From the NCBI GenBank assembly GCA_015657535.1, contig JADHZB010000983.1, positions 2,640 through 66,639 on the forward strand: a DNA stretch of 64,000 nucleotides, in the 5' to 3' direction. This DNA comes from Nephromyces sp. MM_2019 (lineage: Eukaryota > Apicomplexa > Aconoidasida > Nephromycida). Each line of letters begins with the position of its first letter. Positions within the stretch are counted from its first letter, which is position 1. The translations under genes were made by a program, and so were the position numbers. This document shows positions 23,482 to 35,955 of the stretch, piece after piece. The notes below the pieces were generated by a model. It searched no databases and had not been told where the DNA came from. It saw only the letters and a list, made by a program, of their open reading frames with translations.

Positions 23482-25788
23482 GGTAATAATCCTTTTGTCA
23501 TCTCTTGTTTTTAAACGCTTAAATAAGTCTTCCGTGAACATCCTCAAGAGATGTCTTCGAAACGGCTTAAAAGATCTTTCTTGAGTTTATGTATCTGCAC
23601 ACACTAACAAGCAGAGAGATAGCATCATGTACAACAACTCATCCACACCCCTATCAACCCCCGAAACCATCGCTTCGTCTTCGAGGCTTCTCATCTGAAA
23701 AGTTCGCTCAGTTACCCATAAAGGCCCTCCAGCACACAGCTGCAACTAGTGCAGCTCGTTTGTAAGTTTATTTAGGTAGAAAAGCGGAAAAAGCAGCCCT
23801 ACAAGCTGCACTGCTACAGCTAAACAATATGTTAGCAAACTGTATCTACGGAAGCAAACTTCAACTTATGAAAAAAGAGTATGCATACCCGTATCTATGC
23901 ACATCTAGAAATACACGCGTCGCACATTACACCCGGGATGCAAGAAAAACAGCGAAGACCCCCAAAAGGAATGATAGGCAGAACATGAAACAGCAGCTCT
24001 TCTGTAGATACAGTTAGGCTGGATAAGTTTTTAGCATATTTGTTAATACTATATCTCACACACAGCGCTTCTTTCACCCCCGGGCATGATGAAGACACAC
24101 ACACACACACACATTTTGAAGAGATAATATGATTTACCCAAACAGCAAGTCTCAACTTTGCCAGACTTGCGTAGCACAATAAAAAATAGATGAAAGCCCA
24201 AATGAAGCTGAAAAAATCTTTTAAAATTCCGGGTTTTCGCTGATTATTGTTAGTACGGCAATTTGCTCGCTATTTTAGCAGAAAGCTCGTCAGCTAACTA
24301 CAAACTTATAGCAATCAGGATTGATGGTGTGTGCACCAAAATACGGAATATATGCAGCACTTTGGTGGGTAATATTACCTAGCATAACTGGCATAATATA
24401 GGCTTTTGTGTGTGTTTTTAGGAAGGGAGGATGCTATAATATGCCAGTAGTACATACATAAAAGTAGTGAGATGTGAACACAACGCATCTTTGAAAGTAG
24501 CTGAGTGTGTAATAGACATCCAATTGCGAAATTGACGGGGGAAAATGGCAAACAATAACACACTGGTGCGTGTGTGGCATTCACTGGAAACGATAGATAT
24601 AACTATATTTAATCTAGTATATAATACACGCGCCCACACACACACCTATGGTGCAGCATCCGGCAGAGAATACAACCAGTCAAAAAAGCTAATAGAGAAC
24701 CCAACCTTTAACTGAAGGGGGTTGAATAGTGTGCGCTAAACCATGAATGTTAGGGCTAAGTTGAGCATCATCATGTCTATGCATGTGTATGCCTTAATGT
24801 GTGCGTGATCCATTGTAGGATCTTCATGTAAAGCAACTGAAAAAAAAAGCGAAAAATAATTGCAAAGCCTCTACTGATTGACGCCCAACACAACCCCAGC
24901 TATCGCGCTCTTTCAACTGAGAGTGAGAGTAAGATGACTCGCATAGATATCAGCAAAAAAACCAATAATAAGCAGCAAACAGGGATAATGCAGTGAAACC
25001 ACGAATAGGCAAGCTTTCCTGACAACCGAGTTCCTTCACGAAAGCTTGCATATCCATTTATTAAGCACACTACTCGGGAAGCATATAAAAAGGGATACAC
25101 ACACACAAGCACACTCAGAAAGCACACACACACAAGCACACACAAACAAGCACACACAAACAAGCACACTCATACAAGCACACTCAGAAAGCACACTCAC
25201 ACAAGCACACACAAACAAGCACACTCAGAAAGCACACACACACAAGCACACACAAACAAGCACACACACACAAGCACACACACACAAGCACACGAAAGCT
25301 GGGAAGAATAATTGAAGCCGAATTCTTCTTTTGGCATCGGTAGGAGGGATCTTTAAAACAAAAAACAGGCGCACTTAATGTACAAGCACACGCATTGGCA
25401 CGCGTAGAACCCGGGATAAGGGCATTGGTTATAGTAACAGGGTGGCAGTGTGAAGCCTGTAAAGAAAAAAGGAAAATTTCATACAACTTGCTGTATCAGT
25501 GGGAAAGAAGCAAACAGGAAGGAAAAATGCCACACACAAAACTGAGAACTTCACCGTGCGTAGTGAAGTAACCCTAAAAAACATGTCATTAGACAGTATT
25601 TAAGAGAATACAAAAAAAAACACACAGAAAAGAGTGCAGTTGCCACCAATCAGCCAAGGCTAACGTAGGATTAGCAAAAACCTACTTCATAACCTCTGCT
25701 TTTTGCTATTTTGCCTGTCTTCAAGAGGAGAAACACACCAACTGCCACGAGAGATTTCGATAGTTTCATCACATCAAAAGATATTACC
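23482..25788. other. Intergenic, CA-rich, no firm gene
   Basis: About 2.3 kb with short CA runs (for example 24094-24112) and the 12-base minisatellite at about 25098-25302. An ATG-started frame of 62 residues at 23829-24017 is basic but unsupported. Frames across the CA repeats are repeat translations, not genes. Confidence 0.5.
25098..25302. repeat. CA-rich minisatellite, about 12-base unit
   Basis: Repeated units of the type CACACAAGCACA, alternating with CTCAGAAAGCAC and CAAACAAGCACA. The array lies downstream of the acyl-CoA oxidase stop codon. All three plus frames and part of the minus strand stay open through it only because of the repeat. Confidence 0.85.
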
Positions 25789-28128
25789 TTAAAGCTTAGA
25801 ACTAGTTGCCTTCCTCTCAGGATGTAAGATGTATTGAATGCTTCTATAGTATCCATCAGTAACATCTTTATCATTAAGGGGCTCTCTTGAGGCAGCATCA
25901 ACAATGGCCTAAAATAAAACCAACACAAGCTTCAAGGCATCACTGGCAGATGAAAGGAGGGAAAAAACAACACACACAGTCAAAAAATCAAATTTTTAAC
26001 AGGCAAATTGCTCTTAATATTACAAATTTATGAAAACGCTTTTTTTTGGGAAAAAAAGTGGTGCCCACATGCTCTTTTATACTCCATATATCGTTGGCAT
26101 TCAATTTTTATGCACACACATACTCCAGTTATGTGCGTAGAAATTATCAAGCCAAAAAGTGAGAACCGATCTCCCAAGCATGGGCATCAAAACTCCAAAA
26201 ACTCAGCTTAAAGGCAAATATTCACAGGAAATCTTCAGATCCGGCGTTGCTATGCATGCACAAACGAAGCGAAAAAAAAATACAAACACACACACCCGCG
26301 TAAAAATGCTGAGATTCACACGATAACATCTCGCACACACGTATAATACTGAGATTCACACCTAAAAAAGGCTTTAAAAATTATCTCAAAAAAGCTGGAG
26401 CTAAACAGGCTTTAAGTCAAATCAGACTCAAAATCTTCACACACCGCATCAGCACACACTAATATCATTTTTCTCTGATGAAGATTCGGATTATATGCTT
26501 TCCAGATCTACCAATATGATTAAATGCTTTTATACTGAAGAATCCCTCCATCTTCAAACCCAAAAAGATGTAGATATGTGGGTGTGGGTGTGTGGGTGTG
26601 TATCTGTGTGTGTGGGCGTGAATGTGTGTGGGTGTGTGGGTGTGTGGGTGTGGGTATGTGGACGTGAATGTGTGTGTGTGTGTGTATGTATGTATGGCTG
26701 TGTGTGGTTGTATCGGTGTGTGTGGGTGTGGGTANNNNNNNNNNNNNNNNNNNNNNNNNNNNNNNNNNNNNNNNNNNNNNNNNNNNNNNNNNNNNNNNNN
26801 NNNNNNNNNNNNNNNNNNNNNNNNNNNNNNNNNNNNNNNNNNNNNNNNNNNNNNNNNNNNNNNNNNNNNNNNNNTGTGTGTGTGTGTGTGTATGTATGGC
26901 TGTGTGTGGTTGTATCGGTGTGTGTGGGTGTATGTATGCATGCATGTGTATGTTATGTGTATTCAGCTAGACACAATGTATTCACCTCATATATCCTTCC
27001 ATCATATCTTCCAAGAACAGAGTTAAGAAAATCATCAGAGAAATTAAAGGCGTCGGTTATTGCGATCGCCTGAGGTCTGATGCTTTTGAAGAGATTCTTT
27101 AAGGTGCTCATCAGTATATCATCATGATCAGGAGCCAAAACCTTCGTGGCAACAAACTCGCCTGCATATAGAGTGAGCTGGTTGAAGATGATGAAGCTGG
27201 GGGAGAAAATTGATGAAAATGAGGTAGAAAACTGAAGAAGATGAAGCTGAGGGAGATGAGGGGGAAAAATGATGAAGATGACGATAATGACGATGATAAA
27301 GATGAAGAAGCTGATGAAGACCATAAAGATGATGATTACCACGAACAAGATGACGATGAAGACAAGCATAACAAAAACGAATAGGTACTCACACACACAG
27401 CCCCCCAACAAACATCTCCAAACTTCATCAAAAACCCCCCTTTACTAACCAAATGACTCATGCATCCAGTATATTGCGTAAATATCACACAAATCTTTCA
27501 TAATTTTATAGGCTGCAGCGTTTTCCTTTTGGACTTGTCGAAGGCGATCGTGGAATGCCTTTAAAACACATGCATGTGAGTGAGCATGCGCCAGCCTCGT
27601 AAACTCCACCTTCACTGTATCCATTGATATCACCAAATTGTTATCGTTCTCACCCATGGCAGCCGCTAGCTTCATGAAGGTCTTCTGGATCAGCACATTC
27701 GATCTGCACGAGGTTTACAAGGAATAAAGGGGGGGCATGTTTGCATGAAGATGTTAGCGAGTGGATGCAGAAAAAACATCAAAAAAATCAACTTAAAGCA
27801 CGTAATTTGTTGTGAAATGTGAAGAATCTGTGCCCGTGTGCTGGTGTGTGTGTGTGTCTGGTATGTTTCATGCGTGTGTGTAAGAAAAAAAACGCTAGAA
27901 AATTGCAGCCCAGGAAGCCGTAAGTAAAGAAGAAGCTGCATGTGTGTAAAATATGTGGAAGATATGCTACAATCAGATGGTGAAAATATCAATTTTTATG
28001 CGCAGAAGCAGCAGCAGCAAGCATTAGAAAACACTAGGAATATCAAAAGATATCTAAGCAGCTCACCAGAGTGGTGTTTTGGCGGAGACAAAAGACTATC
28101 ATATATAGCATAGATACTTCAAAACAGG

Positions 28129-28184
<56 letters not shown>

Positions 28185-31100
28185 AGAGAGAGAGAGAGGC
28201 CCACACATTTACATGCGAGAAAGAGGGAGTCCCACGAGAGAGAGAGACCCACACACATAAGAGAAACAAAGAGGCTCACAAGAGAGGGGCGCCCACACAC
28301 ACAGGTCCCTAACAATCAGCTTCTTTGAGATACAAACCACTACTGGAATCTACACTAAGTAACCCACAAAATCAGCCTAATATATCCATTCTAAAACCAA
28401 GAAACTCACTCACTCTACCGTACACAATCATTCATCGGATACAAGCAAAACTACACGCAGAGTACACCAAAAAACAAGCCATTAAAAGAAAAAACCCACA
28501 TACAACCCTCAAATACACACACACACACACACACACATGATTAGTGCACTCTAAAATCCTCATTTTTAAACCTTTTATATACAAAAAACACACACCCACA
28601 TCCTCCTAACCTTTGTTGGAATGCTTTCAGCTGGAACTCTGGGTTATTTAGATCAATTGCATCGTCTTCTGGAGCTTTCAATTCAACGCTGGGATCGAAC
28701 TCATAGACGTATCGAGTGCTACTCTTCTCTAAATCATACGGTGTAACACCATTTTCTCTTAATTGAACAGCCTTCATTAGACTTCTTCCTGCTTGAATCG
28801 ACAAGACTACAAAATCTCCCTGACAGTGGTGGAAAATACATCAAAATAAAGATGAGAAGAATCTTTCAAAGCGTTTGAAACTAAAGGAAAAAAACGTCAA
28901 AAACGAGAGAAATTCCGTATGAAGACGTAGCTCATACATGAAATATATACATTTAATCAAATATACACAGAAGACTTGAAAAAACACACTTTAAATCAAC
29001 TTAGAGAAGGAATATATACAGCAGAACCACACTAAAAAGCAATCTTCAATTTTGCAGGGCAAACTTGAGGCTTTCATCTTTAAAGTCAAAACGCTTTAAT
29101 TTGTATGAACTACCGTTAATTGTGTGTGTGTGGGCGTAATCTGGACATCACTACGTGGGAATATGTCTCAAAATGTGTGTGTTCTGAACTCTGCTGTGGG
29201 TTTCCATGTGTGTGTTAGACCCTGCTGTGTGTGTGTGTGTGTGTGAGTTATGAACTCTGCTGTGGGTTTGTATGTGTGTATTCTGGACTCTGCTGTAGAT
29301 TTGTATGTGTGTATGTGTGTGTGTGTGTGTGTGTGTGTACTCTGAATCCCACTGTGCGTTCATGCTGTTGATCTATACCCAAATGTGTACGTGATAGCCA
29401 TCCGAACATAGCACCCCCCTTCACACACACGTACCTCATAAGTAATTTGTGGCAGATAGTTGGCAAGATGAATAGGCAAGCCAGCAGACAGCAGATAACC
29501 GTGGCCACCACATATCCTCCTGCAACACTCAATTCCCTCAACTACTACCATCGTGATTGAAGCCTTAAGAGAGCTAGTGATAGCGTGAACTTCCTCCAAA
29601 CGCTTGATATTGCCTTCAGCGGCTTCCCTCTGGATGGGGGAGGAGGTAGTGTGTGTGCGTCAGTATAGAGGGGGGGTGGGTAGAGAGGGAAAAGTAGAGA
29701 AATAAAGCGAAATGAGAGATAAAAGGGGGCACGGGGATCGCAAAAGCTATCAACCAGTGAAGAGAGGGGGGTGCACTGCACTGACATTTCCTTCGTTATG
29801 AAAAAGAAAGGCTAAAATTCTATACTAAAATATTTGCTCTGGTGTGTGTGTGTGTGTGTGTGGCGGTTTTTTTCGCTAAAAGCTGTAACAACAATGTGAA
29901 AGCGAATAGCATCTATACACTGCACTTACATATGAATGCTGCCCTACAGATGAAAGGAGGGAGAAAGAGATGATGAGAATTTGCATTGAGTTCTTCAAAA
30001 AGATACGCCACTCTCTATCAAAACTTCGCATCCACACACACGAAAGTTAGCTAAAGCACCTAGTAATGCCCTTGAATATTATGAAACCCAACTACTTATA
30101 GGCACACACACATTTCGGTCCACACACACACAGACAAAACCCCGCTCTTACTTGAAATTGCTCATACTTTCTGTGAACCATATGGCCAGCAAACATGAAG
30201 CCAATAGTTGATGCCAGCAGAGGAAATAAAAGATATTGCTGTGAAGTGTAGTCCAATATCTGCACTTCCTGGGGTCTCTGTGTGAAAGAATGAGAAAGAA
30301 GCAGTAATCCATCACTTCAGGGAAGCTGCAGCTTCTACTCTTAAACTAGCTATACAATACGAGGTGAAGATACTGGGGGGAACACACACGGTGGATGTTT
30401 GTTCTGGTTAGGAGATGCTATTGTGTCGTCATTCTGGGGTAAGCTGAAGAATCCAAAGCATAGAGCCTGTGCTGTGCTTTTTGCAGCGAATTTTTTGAAA
30501 AAATCAAGAGAGATCGGCATATACTGGTAGAAGGCTTGAAAAAATAGGTGAAGAGGATGGCACACACACAAGTACACAATCAGGCAAATATGATGAATAT
30601 TCCACAAAAGATGATCAAATTTCTCCACACACTCTTTGAAGATAGGATGATCAAGAAATTCTCAGCTGAGAACGACAAACATTCAATCTGAGCATCTCAA
30701 AATCCAGATTAACACACAATACCAACGTCTTCACGCTCTTTCTCTGCAGTCAAAGAGTTATTGGAGAAGTTGTGTGTAGCAAATAGCCTATAGGAGGAGG
30801 TATTATCCTTCTTCAGACTTATCAATTACCACACGATTGATATATAGGAAATCGAAAGAGCTACTGAAATCGATCAAGAAGATGCTGAATAAGTCACAAA
30901 AGGCTTGTAAACACGCACAAACACATTAAAAGTACTAAACGCAGAAGACGCGAGAAGACAACACGAAAATAGCTATAGCTATCCCAGCACACATAAATAT
31001 ACAAATCCCAACACTCACACACACACGCACACAAAAATCCCAAGATACCTATATATATCCTTACATTAGTGATAACAGTGCCTGCTGGCTGAGTAGCTAT

Positions 31101-34100
31101 ACTCATAGAGAACTGCCTCCTCACAGCGGAGTATCGAGTAGCTATAACAACAGCTCGAGCTAAGTGCATGCTGCCTGCAGCAATGATTGCCTGCCTAGTG
31201 AAAGTCATAGTGCCGTATATGAGCTTGAGATTGCCACGCACACTGTAGTTTCCCTGCTTATCTACGCTGTAGAATCTGATAAGAGTGAAGAAGAAAAAGA
31301 AAGGAATCTTGTGTTGGGCGGGGTTAATGTGTAGGAAAGTTGAACACACACACGTTTAGAGGAGTTGATACAGTAAGGAGGAGGGTTTTTAGAAAGGAAT
31401 GTTGAAAGATTCTGAAAGTGTTGAATAAAGCTGAAGCACACACATCTTTTAAGCAAGCTCAAGCACACATATCTAAAATCAACAATCTACGATAACACAC
31501 ACAGAGGCAAAGACTAACTTAAAGCCTTCAAAACATGCAAAACGCGACATTCACACACGATAAAACACTAGTATCTTTGCTAGGCAGTATATCAAGCAAC
31601 TTGATGAGCTGATAACACCCTTTGAGTAGCTAGAGATTGGAATCTACACACACAGGAAAATTCCAAGCATAAAACCTCCATTTTCCACCCTACACACCTC
31701 ATTAGCAGACTAGTTCTACACACCCTGCAGACACACTTCATTAATCGGCTGTTTCAACACACCCACACACACAGACCTCATTAGTAGGCTTGTTCTAGGT
31801 ATTCTAGCTCCTTTCAGCTGCATACCGCCATTATCCATCCCATTATATCCGAGCTTCTGCCCGATATGCATCAACATAATGCCTGGGAGGGTTTTGTGAT
31901 TTTCTAGGTCTCGAACCTGCAGCATGAAGGGATGCACACCGTAGTCGTTACCCCTAAAAAACAACACATAAAAAGTATTTCAGAAAGATGAGATGGGCGT
32001 ATGTGTGTGACGGGGAGAATCCAACCTAGAGTGCTATGAGTAGATGAAAGCAGAAGAATTTTGATCTTTTAAAACGCCTTCTGCAGTGAGAAATCACTTC
32101 AATACGCACACATATGGTAATAGAGGAAACTGCAGAATTGTTTGCAGTTTGGAAAAACTCGCTCCTGCGTGTGTGTAAAAAATGAGGTAATCTTTGATTG
32201 TATTTAACTCTGTAAATATATTTAATATTGTGTGTGTGTGAATGCACCCATTTTGAGTATAATAAGCCTGAGATTCTAGCTGAAAACAGCAAAAAAAACG
32301 TATTCATACTATATGTGTATGTATTATATGCCTATCATGACTAAACTAAGCCTTAGATTCCAAGTAAAGAGTACAATCAGCAGGGACAACAGTGCATTCC
32401 AGTTATGTTCACATCTTAACTTTTCACACACACATAAAATGTAACACACTAATCAGGAATCATCATAAAAGCCAATAAATCTCACTAAACTAACAAGATT
32501 ATACACTCTTTTTCGCTGCACACATGACTTGCACATGCAACACACACTCTGGCAACGTACTTGATCCTCAGTCTAGCCATAAGAATGCAGTGTGTGCAGG
32601 ATTTTCCCAGTCCACCCGGCCACCATTTGGTAGACTCTAGGGTAGGAGTATTAAGAACCCATTCATCAGTTTGTAGATCTAAGTCAGCAGTAGTCTCTAG
32701 ACCAGCGACGTTGCTACCATGCCCTAATTCAGTCTGAGAATATGTGCCGATAATCCTAAAATCCTTCGCTAAAGGCAGCCATTTCTGCCTCTGATCATCA
32801 CCCGCCAAAGCCTGAGAGAGCAGAGGAAAAATAAGAGGAAAAAAGCAGGTGTACCTATACTCAGTAGTAGGCATAATATGCAGTGTTAGTTCACAGAAGG
32901 ATAGTAGAAGGATCTGATGAAATCTGTTGAAATTGGGGGGAGATTCATAGTCACACCCCCGGATGTATATACACCAAACAAAAGCATGCTGCTAAAAGAA
33001 AAGTGGTAGAAACAGAAGAGAGATTTGAGAGAGAAGAGGCTAAAAAAGCTTAATTCAGCGAAAACTCGTTAGTATGAGAAAAATTGGAAAACAAGCATCT
33101 ATGCTTAAAAATAAGCACACTTACATGCAGACGCACACAGATACAAGCGCAAAGATGCACACATAATCATACACACACATGCAAACGCAAAATTGCACAC
33201 TCGCATACACACGCAAAGATGCACACACACACAGACACACATGCTTGTCCTTAGATTATGAGCTAGTAGAATGCATCACAAGCAAGTATCCTCTCAGCTC
33301 TACAGACATGTTCCGTTACAGTATAAAGCCTAAAGAAAGCAATCATTTTGCTCGTCTCCAGTGCTATACCAGCGTGTGTGCGAACTCGCAAATATTTAAA
33401 AGGGAAAAAAAGTATTCACAGCATGACAAAGAGTGCAAAACACTATATCAAAAGCACATATCTTCACAATTTTCACAACAATAATTCTGTAAACACCACA
33501 CACGCATCCAAAACATCTTCCAACCTCATGAAAACTACTAAGCGAAGAATAGGTGTAGATACAGCTGCTCCTATAATCATAGAATCTCATCAAGCTTTAG
33601 AAAAACATATTTTACGTTTTTTTCGCAGTGCTACTTACCTCAATTGTGGGTACAAACATAACAAAGTGCAGATTCAGAAAGAAGTCATCTCCTTGAAAGA
33701 TTTGCACACCGCGTAGAATTTCAGGTTTGTCAGCCCAACCATACTTCCTTATCAGCCTGTTTATATAAAAAAATCTTAAATAGCTGATGAGGAAGCAGAT
33801 ATCTATTTTAAAATCACACTGAATTCTACAAAATCATCAAAGCAAGAAGCAATAAACCCTTCCATGCATCACAAGGAAGAGGTAAGCAAGTTATCACACA
33901 CAAATTACATTCAGCGGCTTTTTTTGCTGTGAAGTGTGCGAGTTTTTGTGGGTCCTGCCTTGTTAAACAGTATGAAGAGGGAAATTTTAATCAAGAAAAA
34001 CCATTTTCAATAAGACACCATAGAGATCTAGTTTATTGCAGACAAAGCTTTAGATAATGGCAGAAACTCTGAAAAGCTGTGTGTAAAGAGTCATTCTATA

Positions 34101-35000
34101 ATATGCTCTCTCAAATCAGAAAGAAGGCAATCCACAAGCAATCATCGCAAAAAATGCTGCATATTTCGCAGCTTAAAATGCCTTTACCAACACTAAAGCC
34201 TTCCGATGTAGCGAGTTTCATCGCCAGCAACAGATTAGAGAGTTAAAACCAACACACACAAAATAGTAGAAGGAACAATTTCATACCATAGTGTCAGTGT
34301 CAATCCATAATCAAAAAATCTATAAAAAAATTCACAGTATGAAAAAAATGAAGCAAACTACAGCGAAAAAGAAGAGGAGCCCACCAAATATTTCCTTAAA
34401 ATGAAAAACATTGACATCTCCAACATTTAGACGTGGGCAACACATGACCTTTCCGAAAAGGAAAACTCTATACTAAAGCACCAGAAAAAGGAAACACTAA
34501 TCTTAAAAGCTACTGATAAACATTTTCTACAACGCACGCACGATATACATTAAGAAAACCGGAGGAGGCCGGCGGAAAAGTTCTCAGCGTAAGACGAATT
34601 GTTGCATGTACAATGAAGATTCACTAGATTAATTTTTTTCCATTTTTTCAGCTATTATATTTCATTACTGGATTCAATAAAAAATTATCAATAGGTAGTC
34701 GCAGAGTTACTTCTCAATATACCATAGAAGAATAAACGAGCTCTATCCTTCATACTGCCATTCGCATCAAGCTTAATATACTCACCGAACCAGCCTCTCT
34801 GCACGCTCACATGCTCTGAGGTACCTCTGCTGATTGTTCATTACCCACACATCTTGAGTGTCGACCAATGGATCATCTAGAAGAGGCTTTAATTGTTCGA
34901 AAACTTTCATTAATTTGGGGCCATAGAGCAGCGGTGTGAGAACATTACTGCTGACTGCAGCTTTGCGCCTCTCAGCAAGTAAATCAGAGTTTACCTTCAT
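25789..35000 (-). CDS. ACOX: Acyl-CoA oxidase, peroxisomal (C-terminal SKL)
   Basis: FAD-dependent first enzyme of peroxisomal fatty-acid beta-oxidation: it turns acyl-CoA into trans-2-enoyl-CoA and gives H2O2. Eleven exons on the minus strand: 35000-34786, 33756-33639, 32811-32561, 31953-31777, 31275-31065, 30277-30152, 29629-29435, 28819-28611, 27703-27450, 27161-26986 and 25908-25789. All phases agree, giving 683 residues, the usual length. Family motifs: YSQTELGHGSNVAGLET, NTPTLESTKWWPGGLGK, GYNGMDNGG, IATRYSAVRRQ, CGGHGYLLSAGLP. The catalytic Glu is residue 431 in ITYE, the last codon of exon 7, followed by GDFVVLSIQAGRSLM. The last three residues are SKL, a perfect PTS1. The start MKVNSDLLAERRKAA fits the family; the frame is open further upstream, to about 35110, but has no ATG. 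Introns carry many TG repeats in the sense direction. The gap at 26735-26874 is inside the last intron. Confidence 0.96.
26575..26945. repeat. TG-rich minisatellite interrupted by a gap
   Basis: On the plus strand, TG/GGTG-rich repeats flank the N run on both sides. A unit of about 45-60 bases containing GTATGTATGGCTGTG and GGTTGTATCGGTGTG occurs just before and again just after the gap, so the gap almost certainly falls in a tandem array. It lies in the last intron of the acyl-CoA oxidase. Confidence 0.85.
26735..26874. other. Assembly gap (140 N)
   Basis: A run of 140 N within the minisatellite. The true length is unknown. It does not remove coding sequence, since exons 10 and 11 of the acyl-CoA oxidase lie outside it and join in phase. 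Confidence 0.99.
27180..27372. repeat. GAT/GAA-rich purine tract in an intron
   Basis: Imperfect GATGAAGAT-type trinucleotide repeats on the plus strand, within the intron between acyl-CoA oxidase exons 9 and 10. In the transcript this is a TTC/ATC pyrimidine tract leading into the exon 10 acceptor, which may help its recognition (inference). Confidence 0.7.
28131..28199. repeat. Compound (CA)n(GA)n microsatellite
   Basis: About 51 bases of CA repeat followed directly by about 18 bases of GA repeat, with further GAGAGA blocks to about 28250. It lies in an acyl-CoA oxidase intron. Another CA run lies at about 28513-28537. Confidence 0.95.
29175..29345. repeat. Imperfect minisatellite with TG runs
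   Basis: Four degenerate units of the type CTGAACTCTGCTGTGGGTTT followed by TG runs of varying length (plus strand), ending just downstream of exon 7 of the acyl-CoA oxidase. Unlike most repeats nearby, the TG is on the plus strand here. Confidence 0.8.
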
Positions 35001-35730
35001 TTTATGGCTTGTTGCGACAACTTCCCAAGCTCTCGTGTTCGCCTTTTGAAGTAGTTGTAGTCCCTTAATAAATTTCCGCGAATATGACTTTGTGAATCTG
35101 ACACGAAATTCTCATAGGTTTTCCAGTTACACCTGTTGGAGAGACAAATATGCACCTTTTCGTATACCTATACGCACCTTTTATATCTAAATCAACCTTG
35201 TATATCTGCATGCACCTCATATATCCGAATAACCAAGTGTAACGGCTTCATAGCTCAGACAAAAGGGAAGTATGCATACATGTATACACACCGAACACCT
35301 TTATTCGTTGAGCAAACACTGAGCACTAGGTTGTATCAGGTGCAACTAGCAGAATATGATCCTTGAACTTTTAACGGAAAATTTACTCTGATGCAAGAGA
35401 AATTAAGGTGGTACAGCCTACCGTTGAAATCCTGTAAGAGTTGTTTACACGTATATATATATGCATAAAGTCTCTCTATTTACATGACCTTGGGTACCAC
35501 TATGCATGGCGGTCAACCAATTAAATGACCAGTGCAGCTCCGCAGAAGTGCATCACCCGAGCTGGAATTTTGAGTTTGTTGTATGTTTACTAGAGCGGTG
35601 ATACACAAGGAATTTCTTAGCAATTGCCCTGTGTGTGAGATGAAAAATATATGGTGAAGCAGACACATAAGTCCCTACGATTACATAGGCTCTTCGTCAT
35701 CTATAGCCCCTAGAGTTTTTGCTTTGCTTC

Positions 35731-35955
35731 ATGATACCGAATAGGGTGTGGGGTACAGCAGATGATCTAGCAAAAAGGAATACACTGGAATGTTTAGGGG
35801 GTGGCGGTATCATGAAGCGTCTGAGAAGTTTTTCTAGAGGTGATTACGAGCGCACAATACCATTTATCTACCTCATAGTATCTTCATTAGATTTTAGTCT
35901 CAAAGAAATAGAGTTGTTGCTACGCTGCACAAAAGAGCCCCCACCGACCAGCTAG
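35731..35955 (+). CDS. Small ORF, 74 residues, unknown
   Basis: ATG-started frame with a coding-like composition: MIPNRVWGTADDLAKRN, a GGGG turn, a basic stretch (MKRLRSFSRGDYER), a hydrophobic span (TIPFIYLIVSSLDFSL) and a Pro-rich end. It is divergent from the acyl-CoA oxidase gene, 731 bases from its start. No family recognised and no splice evidence. Confidence 0.33.
   Translation: MIPNRVWGTADDLAKRNTLECLGGGGIMKRLRSFSRGDYERTIPFIYLIVSSLDFSLKEIELLLRCTKEPPPTS

Noticed and set aside
26465..27073. Long frames of 100-190 codons across the N run on both strands
   Set aside because: They are translations of CA/TG repeats and N; the region is an intron of the acyl-CoA oxidase.
27230..27385. Asp/Glu-rich plus-strand frame from GAT/GAA repeats
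   Set aside because: Trinucleotide repeat inside an intron, no ATG context, frames broken upstream. It is better explained as a pyrimidine tract of the opposite-strand transcript.
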